Assembly: GCA_900317025.1 (NCBI GenBank)
Contig: ONFG01000013.1
Coordinates: 1-64,000, forward strand
Length of the DNA: 64,000 nucleotides
Direction: 5' to 3'
From: an uncultured Eubacteriales bacterium
GTDB taxonomy: Bacteria > Bacillota > Clostridia > Oscillospirales > Acutalibacteraceae
In this document: positions 35,390 to 43,384 of the stretch, in pieces
How the letters are laid out: every line of letters begins with the position of its first letter
How positions within the stretch are numbered: the stretch's first letter is position 1
The notes under the pieces: generated by a model
The model's input: the letters and a program-made list of their open reading frames with translations, nothing else
What the model was told of the DNA's origin: nothing
Databases searched by the model: none
Position numbers and translations under genes: made by a program

Positions 35390-37249
35390 ATGAAACTGAA
35401 AAGAACGCTGTCCGCTATCCTCGCCGTTGCTATGCTTGCAAGCCTCGCAGCCTGCACAAGCGACACAGAGGGCGGCAGCAGTGAAGCAGCCTCCGGCGAG
35501 GCTACGGCAGCCTCCTCTAAGGACGCACTCTCCGTATGTCTTGCAAGTGAGCCAGACACTATTGATCCCGCCCTCAACTCCGCAGTAGACGGCGCAACGC
35601 TTCTTGCGCACCTCTTCTCCGGTCTTGCAAAGTGGGAGCAGGACGATTCCGGCAAGCTCGAGATCGTTGCAGACGCAGCAGAGGAGCTTGTTGAAGGCGT
35701 TGAGAACGAGGACGGTACCGTTACTTACACCTACAAGCTCCGCGACGGTCTTAAATGGTCGGACGGCAAGGACGTAACGGCAGGCGACTACGTTTTCGCT
35801 TGGCAGCGCGCGGCGTCCACAGAGCTTGCGGCAGACTACGGCTATATGTTTGAGGTCATAGACGGCTACGCAGACATCTGGGAGACAGACACCAACGACG
35901 AGGCTACCTACGTTAACCCTGACGCAAAGCTCAACGTTAAGGCAGTTGACGATAAGACGATCGAGGTAACTCTTGCAAACGCGGTTTCCTACTGGAACGA
36001 GCTTCTTGCGTTCCCGACCTACTTCCCGGTTCGTGAAGACGTAGTTTCCAACGAGGCATGGGCAACAGATCCGTCGACATATGTCTGCAACGGTCCGTAT
36101 ACGCTCAAGTCATGGGAGCACAATAGTCTCATCACGCTTGAGAAGAACGACAACTACCCCGACGCCGACAAGATCACAATGAAGACTCTGAACTTCTATC
36201 TTTCGGACGACGCCAACAATATGCTCTCCAACTTCAAGAATGGCACATGGGCGCTCATCGACGACGTTCCCACAAACGAGATCTCTGCTCTTAAAGAAGA
36301 GTATCCGGACGAGTTCTTCAACGTAGGTCAGATCGGCACATACTACGTATGCTGGAACATCAACGAGAACATTCTCCCCGAAGGCTCCGACCTCACGGGC
36401 GCAGAGGCAGAGCAGGCTGAGGAAGAGATCAGAAACGCTGTCTCGCTGCTCTTTGACAGAAACTACATCGTTGACGAGATCACACAGGGCGGTCAGCTTC
36501 CGGCTTCCTCCTTCGTTGCAATGGGTCTTACAGACGCAGACGGCTCCGAGTTCTACAAGAACACCGGCGTAAGCAAGGATTTTGACGGCTACTTTGACGC
36601 TTCCGCAGACGCGCTCCAGAGCAACTACGATTCCGCTGTTGAGACTCTCAAGAAGTACTATGACTTTGACGAGGCTTCCGGCAAGTTCACAAACTTCCCG
36701 TCCATCACATATCTTTACAACACGAGCGAAGGTCACAAGGCTATCGGCGAGTATCTCCAGAGCGCACTCGACGGCGTTGGCATCACAATGAGCCTTGAGA
36801 ACCAGGAGTGGGCTACATTCCTTAACACACGTAAGCAGGGCGACTTCACTATCGCAAGAAACGGCTGGCTCGCAGACTACAACGACCCGATCTGCTTCCT
36901 TGATATGTGGACAACGGCTTCCGGCAACAACGACGTTCAGTACGGCAAGGGCGACCACGCGGCTGTTGCTTGCTACGACCTCGACCTCACAGGCTTTGAC
37001 ATCGACGTTAAGGTTGAAAACGGCACATGGGCTGAGACATACGACGTTCTCATCTCCGAGATCAAGAGCTGCACAGACTCCGAGAAGCGCTATAGTATGA
37101 TGCACATTGCAGAGGATATGCTCATGAAGACAGGCTGCATCACTCCGCTTTACTACTACACAGACCTCTATATGCTCGATTCGAGCGTAAAGGGCTTCTT
37201 CTCGAACCCGCTTGGCTACAAGTACTTCATGTACTGCACAGTTGAGTAA
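35390..37249 (+). CDS. oppA: Oligopeptide-binding lipoprotein OppA
   Basis: This 619-residue extracytoplasmic solute receptor of family 5 delivers peptides to OppBCDF. The signal ends in the lipobox LASLAAC (Cys22), followed by a Ser/Gly/Ala/Glu linker. The family core starts at about residue 45, with the TIDPALN and YTYKLRDGLKWSDG segments. It is the last gene of the operon, 68 bases behind oppF, and has its own AGAAAGGA site. The gene is followed immediately by a family B repeat and a strong terminator. Confidence 0.95.
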   Translation: MKLKRTLSAILAVAMLASLAACTSDTEGGSSEAASGEATAASSKDALSVCLASEPDTIDPALNSAVDGATLLAHLFSGLAKWEQDDSGKLEIVADAAEELVEGVENEDGTVTYTYKLRDGLKWSDGKDVTAGDYVFAWQRAASTELAADYGYMFEVIDGYADIWETDTNDEATYVNPDAKLNVKAVDDKTIEVTLANAVSYWNELLAFPTYFPVREDVVSNEAWATDPSTYVCNGPYTLKSWEHNSLITLEKNDNYPDADKITMKTLNFYLSDDANNMLSNFKNGTWALIDDVPTNEISALKEEYPDEFFNVGQIGTYYVCWNINENILPEGSDLTGAEAEQAEEEIRNAVSLLFDRNYIVDEITQGGQLPASSFVAMGLTDADGSEFYKNTGVSKDFDGYFDASADALQSNYDSAVETLKKYYDFDEASGKFTNFPSITYLYNTSEGHKAIGEYLQSALDGVGITMSLENQEWATFLNTRKQGDFTIARNGWLADYNDPICFLDMWTTASGNNDVQYGKGDHAAVACYDLDLTGFDIDVKVENGTWAETYDVLISEIKSCTDSEKRYSMMHIAEDMLMKTGCITPLYYYTDLYMLDSSVKGFFSNPLGYKYFMYCTVE

Positions 37250-37256
37250 TTAAAAA

Positions 37257-37358
37257 CCCCGGTTAGTTGGCTACCGGAAGAACAAATTAAAATATGCGGC
37301 AATAAAGATATGCTGCATATAAAGTTGGGCGGTACTGCCTGCGGTCGCTCGACCGCCC
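37257..37358. repeat. Family B repeat, copy 1
   Basis: This 102-bp element starts 8 bases after the oppA stop. Its reverse complement matches 47606-47707 with a few differences. It contains two stems: TATGCGGCA/TGCTGCATA and GCGGTCG/CGACCGC. Confidence 0.8.
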
Positions 37359-37376
37359 GGCTAAATGGGTAAATAA

Positions 37377-37412
37377 AATCTCCCCGTATGAGTTCATGCA
37401 TACGGGGAGATT
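37377..37412. terminator. Bidirectional terminator after oppA
   Basis: A perfect 14-bp stem, AATCTCCCCGTATG (37377-37390) with CATACGGGGAGATT (37399-37412). A T run lies on the right and an A-rich stretch on the left. It also serves the convergent HD gene. Confidence 0.85.
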
Positions 37413-37432
37413 GTTTTTGTCAGTAAACGAAG

Positions 37433-37894
37433 CTATTCGGCGCTGCCGAAATACTCCTTAACGGCGCATATTTTGTCCGCCGCCGAAACGATCCACGCTT
37501 CACGGCACGTAGGCGGGTGAAGCAGCGTTGCGGGAAACATATGCGAGCGGATAATATTCTTTTGCTGTTTGTTCAGCTCGAAGCACGAGTTTGCGTTGCC
37601 GAGGGCGACCTTTGGGTGAAGCCAGCAGTGAATGCCGTCCTTTCTGATGCGCCCTTCGTGCCAGTCATAGAGGAAGAAGTCGTGCAGCATACCGCCGATG
37701 ATGATGTTTTCCTTTTGCTTTTTCGTAAGCGAAAGGCGGTTGGCAATCCTGAGACTGGTCATAACGACGTTTAAGCTGTGGTCAAAGACTGTGATTGTCC
37801 CGTGGTGGGGGAAAGCACGCATCTTTGAAATCTTTTCGTCGTTTTTCAGCCTTTGAAGCAGCGCATTCTCTTCCTCCGAGATCTTATGTCCCAT
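37433..37894 (-). CDS. HD-domain hydrolase-like protein, paralog 1
   Basis: This 153-residue HD-superfamily protein has its metal ligands visible: an upstream His in FDHSLNV, the HD pair in MLHDFFLYDWH, a His in WLHP, RSHMFP and the later Asp in AADK. HD proteins of this size hydrolyse phosphate esters of nucleotides or related molecules; the substrate is unknown. A second copy with the same FLYDWH, HMFP and REAWIV blocks is at 52791-53267. The start is ATG 37894, 9 bases after GGGAGG. The GTG at 37903 abuts the site and is rejected. Confidence 0.85.
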   Translation of the reverse strand: MGHKISEEENALLQRLKNDEKISKMRAFPHHGTITVFDHSLNVVMTSLRIANRLSLTKKQKENIIIGGMLHDFFLYDWHEGRIRKDGIHCWLHPKVALGNANSCFELNKQQKNIIRSHMFPATLLHPPTCREAWIVSAADKICAVKEYFGSAE

Positions 37895-37993
37895 TTCATA
37901 CACCTCCCTCAGGCGGCCGCGGGCAGTACGCGCTCACGGATTTATTGTATCCTATATTTTACGCCCTTAGTTTTCTGCGTTAGCTTTTTGTAT

Positions 37994-38063
37994 AGACGCA
38001 GGCGAAAAGCTGTCGATCATGAAATTTGTCAGCGTGCGTATCGTCAGCGGCGACACGCCTTCG
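37994..38063. repeat. Single degenerate unit of family D repeat
   Basis: GACGCAGGCGAAAAG begins it and GCGTGCGTATCGTC..GCGGCGACACGCC ends it. These match the edges of the 17.2-17.6 kb tandem units with only a few changes; the middle is diverged. Confidence 0.5.
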
Positions 38064-38206
38064 TTTGTTTGATTATAACATAAAAATTTTAAATGTGCAA
38101 TACTATTTTTGTATGTTGCACACCAATATTTGTATAAACCTGTTATTAATATTTGCTTTGATCGCTGTATGATTCATTCAAGACGGCAGGATATAGTCAT
38201 TTTTTA

Positions 38207-38238
38207 TAATTAATTAGTTAGTTTTAACTAATTAATTA
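38207..38238. promoter_or_regulatory. Upstream 32-bp AT palindrome of the flavodoxin operon
   Basis: Perfect 14-bp arms TAATTAATTAGTTA (38207-38220) and TAACTAATTAATTA (38225-38238) flank GTTT. The inner TTAGTTA/TAACTAA matches the arms of the operator at 38311. The rest of 37895-38206 shows only the family D relic. Confidence 0.65.
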
Positions 38239-38277
38239 ACGATATTTACAAACTTTTTCTCAGCAGTTTGGAACATA

Positions 38278-38306
38278 TTGACAATGAGAAGAAAAAAGTA
38301 TAAAAT
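38278..38306 (+). promoter_or_regulatory. Promoter of the DUF2325-DUF3793-flavodoxin operon
   Basis: Perfect TTGACA (38278-38283), a 17-bp spacer and TAAAAT (38301-38306). Confidence 0.8.
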
Positions 38307-38310
38307 TACA

Positions 38311-38332
38311 TTAGTTAGTAAATACTAACTAA
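38311..38332 (+). promoter_or_regulatory. Operator palindrome over the transcription start
   Basis: A perfect 10-bp inverted repeat, TTAGTTAGTA (38311-38320) and TACTAACTAA (38323-38332) around AA. It starts 4 bases after the -10 and covers the expected start point, an ideal repressor site. The arms resemble DtxR/IdeR-type half-sites (TTAGGTTAG), but the regulator is not identified here. Confidence 0.75.
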
Positions 38333-38366
38333 ACGCGACCGCACGGTCGATAGACAGGAGAAAACT

Positions 38367-38651
38367 ATGAGTATTGTTATAGTCGGCGGCAACGACCGCA
38401 TGGCGACGAGGTACAGCGACGTTTGCAAGTCTTACAACTTCAAGGCGAAGGTCTTCACACAGATGCCTACCGATTTTGAAAGCAAGATCGGCAACCCAGA
38501 TCTGATCGCTGTTTTCACCGGCACGTGCTCTCACAAGATGCTCGGAGGCGTAAAGCGCCGTTCCGAAAAGCAGGGGATCCCCGTGAGGCACATCAACAGC
38601 TCGAGCGTAAGCGCCTTGAAGCAATTTCTTGAAAATTACGGAGATGAATAA
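38367..38651 (+). CDS. DUF2325 protein
   Basis: This 94-residue protein of the DUF2325 type has an alternating beta/alpha Rossmann-like layout. It starts MSIVIVGGNDRM, has the family Cys/His positions in TGTCSHKM and ends in HINSSSVSALKQFL. The function is unknown. It is first in an operon with DUF3793 and flavodoxin under a palindromic operator, so a role in iron limitation or redox adaptation is inferred from context. AGGAG precedes the ATG at good spacing. Confidence 0.85.
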   Translation: MSIVIVGGNDRMATRYSDVCKSYNFKAKVFTQMPTDFESKIGNPDLIAVFTGTCSHKMLGGVKRRSEKQGIPVRHINSSSVSALKQFLENYGDE

Positions 38652-38653
38652 TA

Positions 38654-39238
38654 ATGTCTGAACGTGATAAGCTTGATTTTGAAAAAATGCTCGCGTTCCA
38701 TACGGCGCCCACGCTGCTCGGCGTGAAGTGCGCAAACCTTTTTGCAGTCAAGCAGAGTGACTACAGACTCTCTGAGCTGGAGCGGTTTTTCAAGTCGCAG
38801 CCGCAGTTCGGAGGCTTGAAGCTGCGTTTTCTCTGTCGATGTAAGAACCGCGTGCTCGCTTACGTTTACTGCGAGCAGCTTCTCTCGGCATGGCTTTCCG
38901 AGAGCGGAGTCGCCGCCTTTCTCGAGAGCTGCGGCTACGCCGGGGAGATGACGATAGACGAGAAGCTCTCACTGCTCGAGAGCCGCATCTCCTGCGGCAG
39001 CTTCCCCCACGAGATCGGCATTTTTCTCGGCTATCCGCTCGACGACGTTCTCGGCTTTATTGAGAACAAAGGTGAAAACTGCCTGTTCTGCGGATTTTGG
39101 AAGGTTTACAGCGAGCCGGAAAGAGCAAGGCGCACATTTGAAAAATATGTATATTGCAGAAGCTTTTTGTGCAATAAAATAGCCGGAGGCCTGGATCTTT
39201 ATCGGGCGATGGCAACGTTCAAGGAGGAAAAAAGATGA
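38654..39238 (+). CDS. DUF3793 protein
   Basis: This is a 194-residue soluble protein of the DUF3793 type, frequently found beside flavodoxin in Clostridia. Conserved features are the start region FHTAPTLLGVKCANLF, the central SCGSFPHEIGIFLGYPLDDVLGF block and the CLFCGFWKVY segment. Several Cys residues could hold metal, but no named fold is evident. It starts two bases after DUF2325 and overlaps the flavodoxin gene by ATGA, so the three are co-translated. Function unknown. Confidence 0.85.
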   Translation: MSERDKLDFEKMLAFHTAPTLLGVKCANLFAVKQSDYRLSELERFFKSQPQFGGLKLRFLCRCKNRVLAYVYCEQLLSAWLSESGVAAFLESCGYAGEMTIDEKLSLLESRISCGSFPHEIGIFLGYPLDDVLGFIENKGENCLFCGFWKVYSEPERARRTFEKYVYCRSFLCNKIAGGLDLYRAMATFKEEKR

Positions 39239-39639
39239 AAACAGCAGTTATCTATTGGAGCGGCACGGGCAATACCGAGGCCATGGCAAAGGCGGTCGCA
39301 GAAGGCGCCGAGGCGGAGCTTTTCGCAGTTTCGGATTTTAGCGGCAGCATCGGCGACTATGAGGCTGTAGCGTTCGGCTGTCCCGCAATGGGCGACGAGG
39401 TCCTCGAAGAGAGCGAGTTCGAGCCGTTCTTTACGTCCGTCGAGGGCGAGCTTTCGGGAAAGAAGGTCGTTCTGTTCGGTTCGTACGGCTGGGGCGACGG
39501 CGAGTGGATGCGCAATTGGGAAGAGCGCGTGAAGAAGGCCGGAGCCGAGCTTGTAGGCGGCGAGGGCTGCATCGTAAACGACGCGCCGTCCGATGACGAC
39601 GAAGCCAAGCTCAAAGAGCTTGGCGCAGCGTTAAAATAA
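39235..39639 (+). CDS. Flavodoxin
   Basis: This 134-residue FMN electron carrier has the phosphate loop WSGTGNTEAMA (8-18), the aromatic loop region with GCPAMGDEVLEE and the second flavin loop GSYGWGDGEWM (about 80-90). Short-chain flavodoxins of this type replace ferredoxin when iron is scarce. The overlap with DUF3793 and the shared palindromic operator support iron-responsive control. A likely electron partner in this window is PFOR. Confidence 0.95.
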   Translation: MKTAVIYWSGTGNTEAMAKAVAEGAEAELFAVSDFSGSIGDYEAVAFGCPAMGDEVLEESEFEPFFTSVEGELSGKKVVLFGSYGWGDGEWMRNWEERVKKAGAELVGGEGCIVNDAPSDDDEAKLKELGAALK

Positions 39640-39650
39640 TAGGCCAAATT

Positions 39651-39670
39651 GAGACGCCGTACGGCGTCTC
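39651..39670 (+). terminator. Terminator of the flavodoxin operon
   Basis: Perfect palindrome GAGACGCCGT/ACGGCGTCTC followed by TTTCCTTTT. Confidence 0.75.
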
Positions 39671-39723
39671 TTTCCTTTTGCGCTGATATAGGGGAAATGG
39701 CTTGGGCTTGCGAAACGATCGCG

Positions 39724-39802
39724 CCAAAAATGCCCAAGAAATCAAGCTGAAGGCGTAGGCTGATCGCTTGGCGTTTGAAGTGCCCTGCTAGGTGCGACAC
39801 GC
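39724..39802. repeat. Family E repeat, copy 1
   Basis: This 79-bp stretch matches the reverse complement of 44957-45037. Shared blocks include CCCAAGAA, TCAAG, AGGCTGAT, TTTGAAGTGCCCTGC and GGTGCGACA. It lies between a terminator and the next promoter. Confidence 0.7.
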
Positions 39803-39817
39803 CTCTGACTATTATGC

Positions 39818-39846
39818 TTGACGAAATCGGAGGTTCGTTTTATAAT
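39818..39846 (+). promoter_or_regulatory. Promoter of the LRR-dockerin gene
   Basis: TTGACG (39818-39823), a 17-bp spacer and perfect TATAAT (39841-39846). Confidence 0.75.
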
Positions 39847-39898
39847 TAGAAGGTAATGTATGCTTGATGGCATATAAATTCTTACAGGAGTTGATAAA

Positions 39899-42800
39899 AT
39901 GAGATCACAAAAAGCTCTCGCTGTTTTGCTCAGCGGAATGATGGCCGTGTCGGGCGCAGTCGTTCCTGCCGGAGCGCAGACAGTAGAAGCGGCTCAGCCT
40001 GCTGCGGTGACATCTAATGCGGCGCAGGAAACGGACGTGGCTTCACTGCTCACAAAGCTGTTCACAGCGCCGAGCCGTGCGGCTCTTCCCGCTTCACACG
40101 ATGAGGAAACGACAAGCACAAAGGAGCAGGGCAGCTGCGGCGACGCCGCAAACTGGGTGCTCTATGAAAGCGGAGTTCTCTACATTTACGGCAGAGGCGA
40201 CGTTACCGGCACAACGTGGACCGAAAAGGCAGCCGATATCACCGGCGTAGTCATCGAAGACGGCATAACGAGCCTGTGCAAGTCGGCGTTTTTCGACTGC
40301 AGCAAGATCGAAGCCGTTTCCTTCCCGGAGTCGTTCGTTACGCTCAACGGCAAGGAGAAGGATTATGAGACAAATGGCGACAACGGCGCGTTTCAGGGCT
40401 GCGTGTCGCTTAAAGAGGTCGTTTTCCCCGACGCGCTTGTTACGGTCGGCGCGAGATCGTTTTACGGCTGCACTAAGCTTGAAAGCGTAAGCTTCGGAAG
40501 CAGGCTCACTGCTATCGGCAAAGAGGCCTTCTGTGGCTGTACGGCGCTCAATACGGCGTCCTTTGTCGACACTGATACAGCCTTCACGATCGGCGCTTCC
40601 GCTTTTTCGGGATGCCAGAAGCTTACCGATATCAATTTCCCCGAGGGCTTGTCTGCGATCGGTGATTATGCGTTTTACGGCTGCAGCGATATGACGTATG
40701 CCGATCTTCCCGCAAGCCTTACCACGATCGGCGTCGGTTCGTTCAAGGAGTGCAAGAAGCTCAACAGCGTGACCTTTGGCACGGGACTTGAAACGATCGG
40801 CAAATCAGCATTTCTTGACTGCGTCGATCTTGAAACTGTCGGCTTCTCTGAGGGCTTAAAGACGATCTATGGCAAAGAAAAGGATTACGAGCAGGACGAC
40901 GACTGCGGCGCGTTCCAGGGCTGCGTCTCGATCAAAGAGGTGATCCTTCCCAATTCGCTCGAAACGCTTGGCCGCCGCAGCTTCATGGGTTGCACGAAGC
41001 TTGAAAGCGTTTCGTTCGGCAACAGCCTTACATCGCTCGGCAGAGGCGCTTTCGGCGAGTGTACTGCGCTTAAAGACGTCTTCTTCCCCGAAATGAAATA
41101 CGATCTCACGATCGGTATGTATGCTTTTGAAAACTGCAAGAGCCTTACCGATCCCATTTTCGGCAAGGGTACGAAGGCTATCGAAGAAGGCGCTTTCAAG
41201 GGCTGCCGCGACCTCAAATTTGTCGTGCTGCCGGAGGGCCTTGTATCTCTGGGCGCCAACTCCTTTGAAGAGTGCGTTTCGATGGAGAGCGTGACCTTCC
41301 CGGAGGGCTTTGAAACGATCGGCAAATCTGCGTTCTATAACTGCACCAGCCTCGAAATGATAACGTTCCCGACCACGCTCAAAACGATCTATGGTAAGGA
41401 AAAGGACTACGATAAAGAGGGCGACAACGGCGCTTTCCAGGGCTGCATCTCGATCAAGGAGCTTATTCTCCCCGACAGCCTCGAGTCGCTCGGCCGCCGC
41501 AGCTTCATGGGTTGCACAAAGCTCGAAAGCGTTACCTTCGGCAACGGAATGACAACGCTTGGCAGAGGCGCTTTCAGCGGCTGCACGGCTCTTAAAACCG
41601 TGAAATTCCCCGAGATGAAGTACGATCTCACGATAGATACGTACGCATTCAATAACTGCAAGAGCCTTTCGGAGCTTACGCTTTCAAAGGGGCTTAGGAA
41701 TATCGGCGAGGGCGCATTCATCAATTGCACCGCCCTTAAAACCGTAACGTTCCCCGAGGGTCTGCTCACAATCGGCAACTCTTCATTCGAGGGCTGCAGC
41801 TCGCTCAAAACCTTGACTTTCAACGAGGGCTGCGAGACAATCGGAAAAGCCGCCTTCTACAACTGCACGAGCCTTGAGGAGGTAAGCTTCCCGCTATCGC
41901 TCAGAACGATCAACGGCAAGGAGAAGGATTACGAAAAGGAAGGCGACTACGGCGCGTTCCAGAACTGTACCTCGCTCGTTTCCGTTACGCTGCCCGAAAA
42001 GCTTGAAACGCTGGGCAAACAGACCTTCTACGGCTGTACAAAGCTCAACAGAGCGACGTTTGGCAGCGAGCTTACAACGCTCGGCAGTTCCGCGTTCAAC
42101 GGCTGCGTTGCCCTTGAAACGATCACCTTCCCCGAAATGAAGTACGGTCTTACCATCGAAGACTACGCATTCCGGGATTGTAAGAGCCTTACAGACGCCA
42201 AGCTCGGAAAGGGTACCGAGAGAATCGGAACGGAAGCTTTCCTCAGATGCACAGCGCTCAAAAAGGCAGATCTTCCCGAGGGACTTCTTGAACTCGGCAG
42301 CGGCGCGTTCAGCGGCTGTGCCAGCCTGAGCAGAGTAACGTTCCCCGAGGGACTTGAAACGATTGGCAAGGCGGCTTTCCATGACTGCGTCAGCCTTGAT
42401 TGCGTAGACCTTCCCGACAGCCTCATAACCATTTACGGCAAGGAAAAGGACTATGAAAAGGAAGGCGATTACGGCGCGTTCCAGGGCTGTTCGACTCTCT
42501 CGAACGTCGGAATAGGCTCTAAGCTGCGTGAGATCGGCAAGAACACCTTCTCTGACTGCGTTCAGCTCACCGGCGGCGACGTTTACTATGCCGGCACACA
42601 GGAGGATTGGAACACGATAACGATCGCGAGCGGCAACGAACCGCTTCTCTCGGCAAAATTCCATTACGGAGAAAACATGCCGGAGATCCCGTACAAGCCG
42701 GAGCCCACTCCCGACACGGACACAGAGCCTGCACCCGACACGGACGCAGAGCCCTCACCCGACACGGACACAGAGCCTGCACCTGACACGGACACAGAGC

Positions 42801-43141
42801 CCGCACCCGACACGGACACAGAGCCCTCACCCGACACGGACACAGATCCTGCACCCGATACGGACACAGAGCCTGCACCCGATACGGACACAGAGCCCGC
42901 ACCCGATACGGACACCGATACAGAACCCGAACCTCAGCCCGATCCCGAGCCGCAGCTTCTTTTAGGCGATATGGACGGCGACGGAGAGCTTACATCGTTC
43001 GACGCACTCGTGATCCTTCGCCACAGCCTCGGCATGGTACAGCTCACGGTGGCTGAATCGAAGCTCGCCGACGTTGACGAGGACGGCGACATCAACTCCG
43101 CCGACGCGCTTCTCGTTCTGAGAAAGAGCCTAGGTATGTGA
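39899..43141 (+). CDS. Secreted BspA-type leucine-rich repeat protein with C-terminal dockerin
   Basis: This 1080-residue extracellular protein has a signal peptide (about 1-27, ending near PAGAQ). Most of it is LRR_5/BspA units of the form AF.GC..L..V.FP..L..IG. Every 174 residues the motif GKEKDY followed by GAFQ(G/N)C recurs (Lys152, 326, 500, 674, 848), giving four 174-residue super-repeats. A Pro/Asp/Thr linker (about 931-1020) of eight-residue units leads to a type I dockerin (about 1023-1080). Its two Ca-binding loops read DMDGDGELTSFDAL and DVDEDGDINSADAL. The dockerin should plug into a cohesin scaffold or wall anchor, so the LRR part is displayed in a cellulosome-like setting. The ligand is unknown. 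Confidence 0.93.
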   Translation: MRSQKALAVLLSGMMAVSGAVVPAGAQTVEAAQPAAVTSNAAQETDVASLLTKLFTAPSRAALPASHDEETTSTKEQGSCGDAANWVLYESGVLYIYGRGDVTGTTWTEKAADITGVVIEDGITSLCKSAFFDCSKIEAVSFPESFVTLNGKEKDYETNGDNGAFQGCVSLKEVVFPDALVTVGARSFYGCTKLESVSFGSRLTAIGKEAFCGCTALNTASFVDTDTAFTIGASAFSGCQKLTDINFPEGLSAIGDYAFYGCSDMTYADLPASLTTIGVGSFKECKKLNSVTFGTGLETIGKSAFLDCVDLETVGFSEGLKTIYGKEKDYEQDDDCGAFQGCVSIKEVILPNSLETLGRRSFMGCTKLESVSFGNSLTSLGRGAFGECTALKDVFFPEMKYDLTIGMYAFENCKSLTDPIFGKGTKAIEEGAFKGCRDLKFVVLPEGLVSLGANSFEECVSMESVTFPEGFETIGKSAFYNCTSLEMITFPTTLKTIYGKEKDYDKEGDNGAFQGCISIKELILPDSLESLGRRSFMGCTKLESVTFGNGMTTLGRGAFSGCTALKTVKFPEMKYDLTIDTYAFNNCKSLSELTLSKGLRNIGEGAFINCTALKTVTFPEGLLTIGNSSFEGCSSLKTLTFNEGCETIGKAAFYNCTSLEEVSFPLSLRTINGKEKDYEKEGDYGAFQNCTSLVSVTLPEKLETLGKQTFYGCTKLNRATFGSELTTLGSSAFNGCVALETITFPEMKYGLTIEDYAFRDCKSLTDAKLGKGTERIGTEAFLRCTALKKADLPEGLLELGSGAFSGCASLSRVTFPEGLETIGKAAFHDCVSLDCVDLPDSLITIYGKEKDYEKEGDYGAFQGCSTLSNVGIGSKLREIGKNTFSDCVQLTGGDVYYAGTQEDWNTITIASGNEPLLSAKFHYGENMPEIPYKPEPTPDTDTEPAPDTDAEPSPDTDTEPAPDTDTEPAPDTDTEPSPDTDTDPAPDTDTEPAPDTDTEPAPDTDTDTEPEPQPDPEPQLLLGDMDGDGELTSFDALVILRHSLGMVQLTVAESKLADVDEDGDINSADALLVLRKSLGM

Positions 43142-43174
43142 CACTTATAGGTATGCGTAAATAATTGTTCTTGT

Positions 43175-43321
43175 ACTAATTTCAAATTAAATGCTTTAAT
43201 TTGAAATGCGCTTGCTGCGCACGCTGACGCCGTGCAAAGCGCGTTATCCCGTCTCATACAAACTCAAATGCGCCTGCGGCACTATAAAAAGCTTTTAAAG
43301 CTTTTTAATTGAGTTTAGTAT
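43175..43321 (-). repeat. MITE-like palindromic repeat, family A copy 2
   Basis: This is a 147-bp inverted copy of 12092-12240, bounded by ACTAA (43175-43179) and TTAGTAT (43315-43321). It carries the same inner palindromes with point differences and starts 33 bases behind the LRR-dockerin stop. Confidence 0.8.
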
Positions 43322-43345
43322 TATGTATGCCTGTGCATAAAAAAG

Positions 43346-43373
43346 CAGCGCTCCGAAACCGATCGGGGCGCTG
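43346..43373 (-). terminator. Terminator of the amidase operon
   Basis: A 10-bp stem, CAGCGCTCCG with CGGGGCGCTG. On the minus strand it is followed by a T run. Confidence 0.75.
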
Positions 43374-43384
43374 TTCGTTTTGTA

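Noticed and set aside
42690..42930. Short 24-bp repeats as a CRISPR or regulatory repeat
   Set aside because: They are in frame and encode the PDTDTEPA linker of the LRR-dockerin protein.
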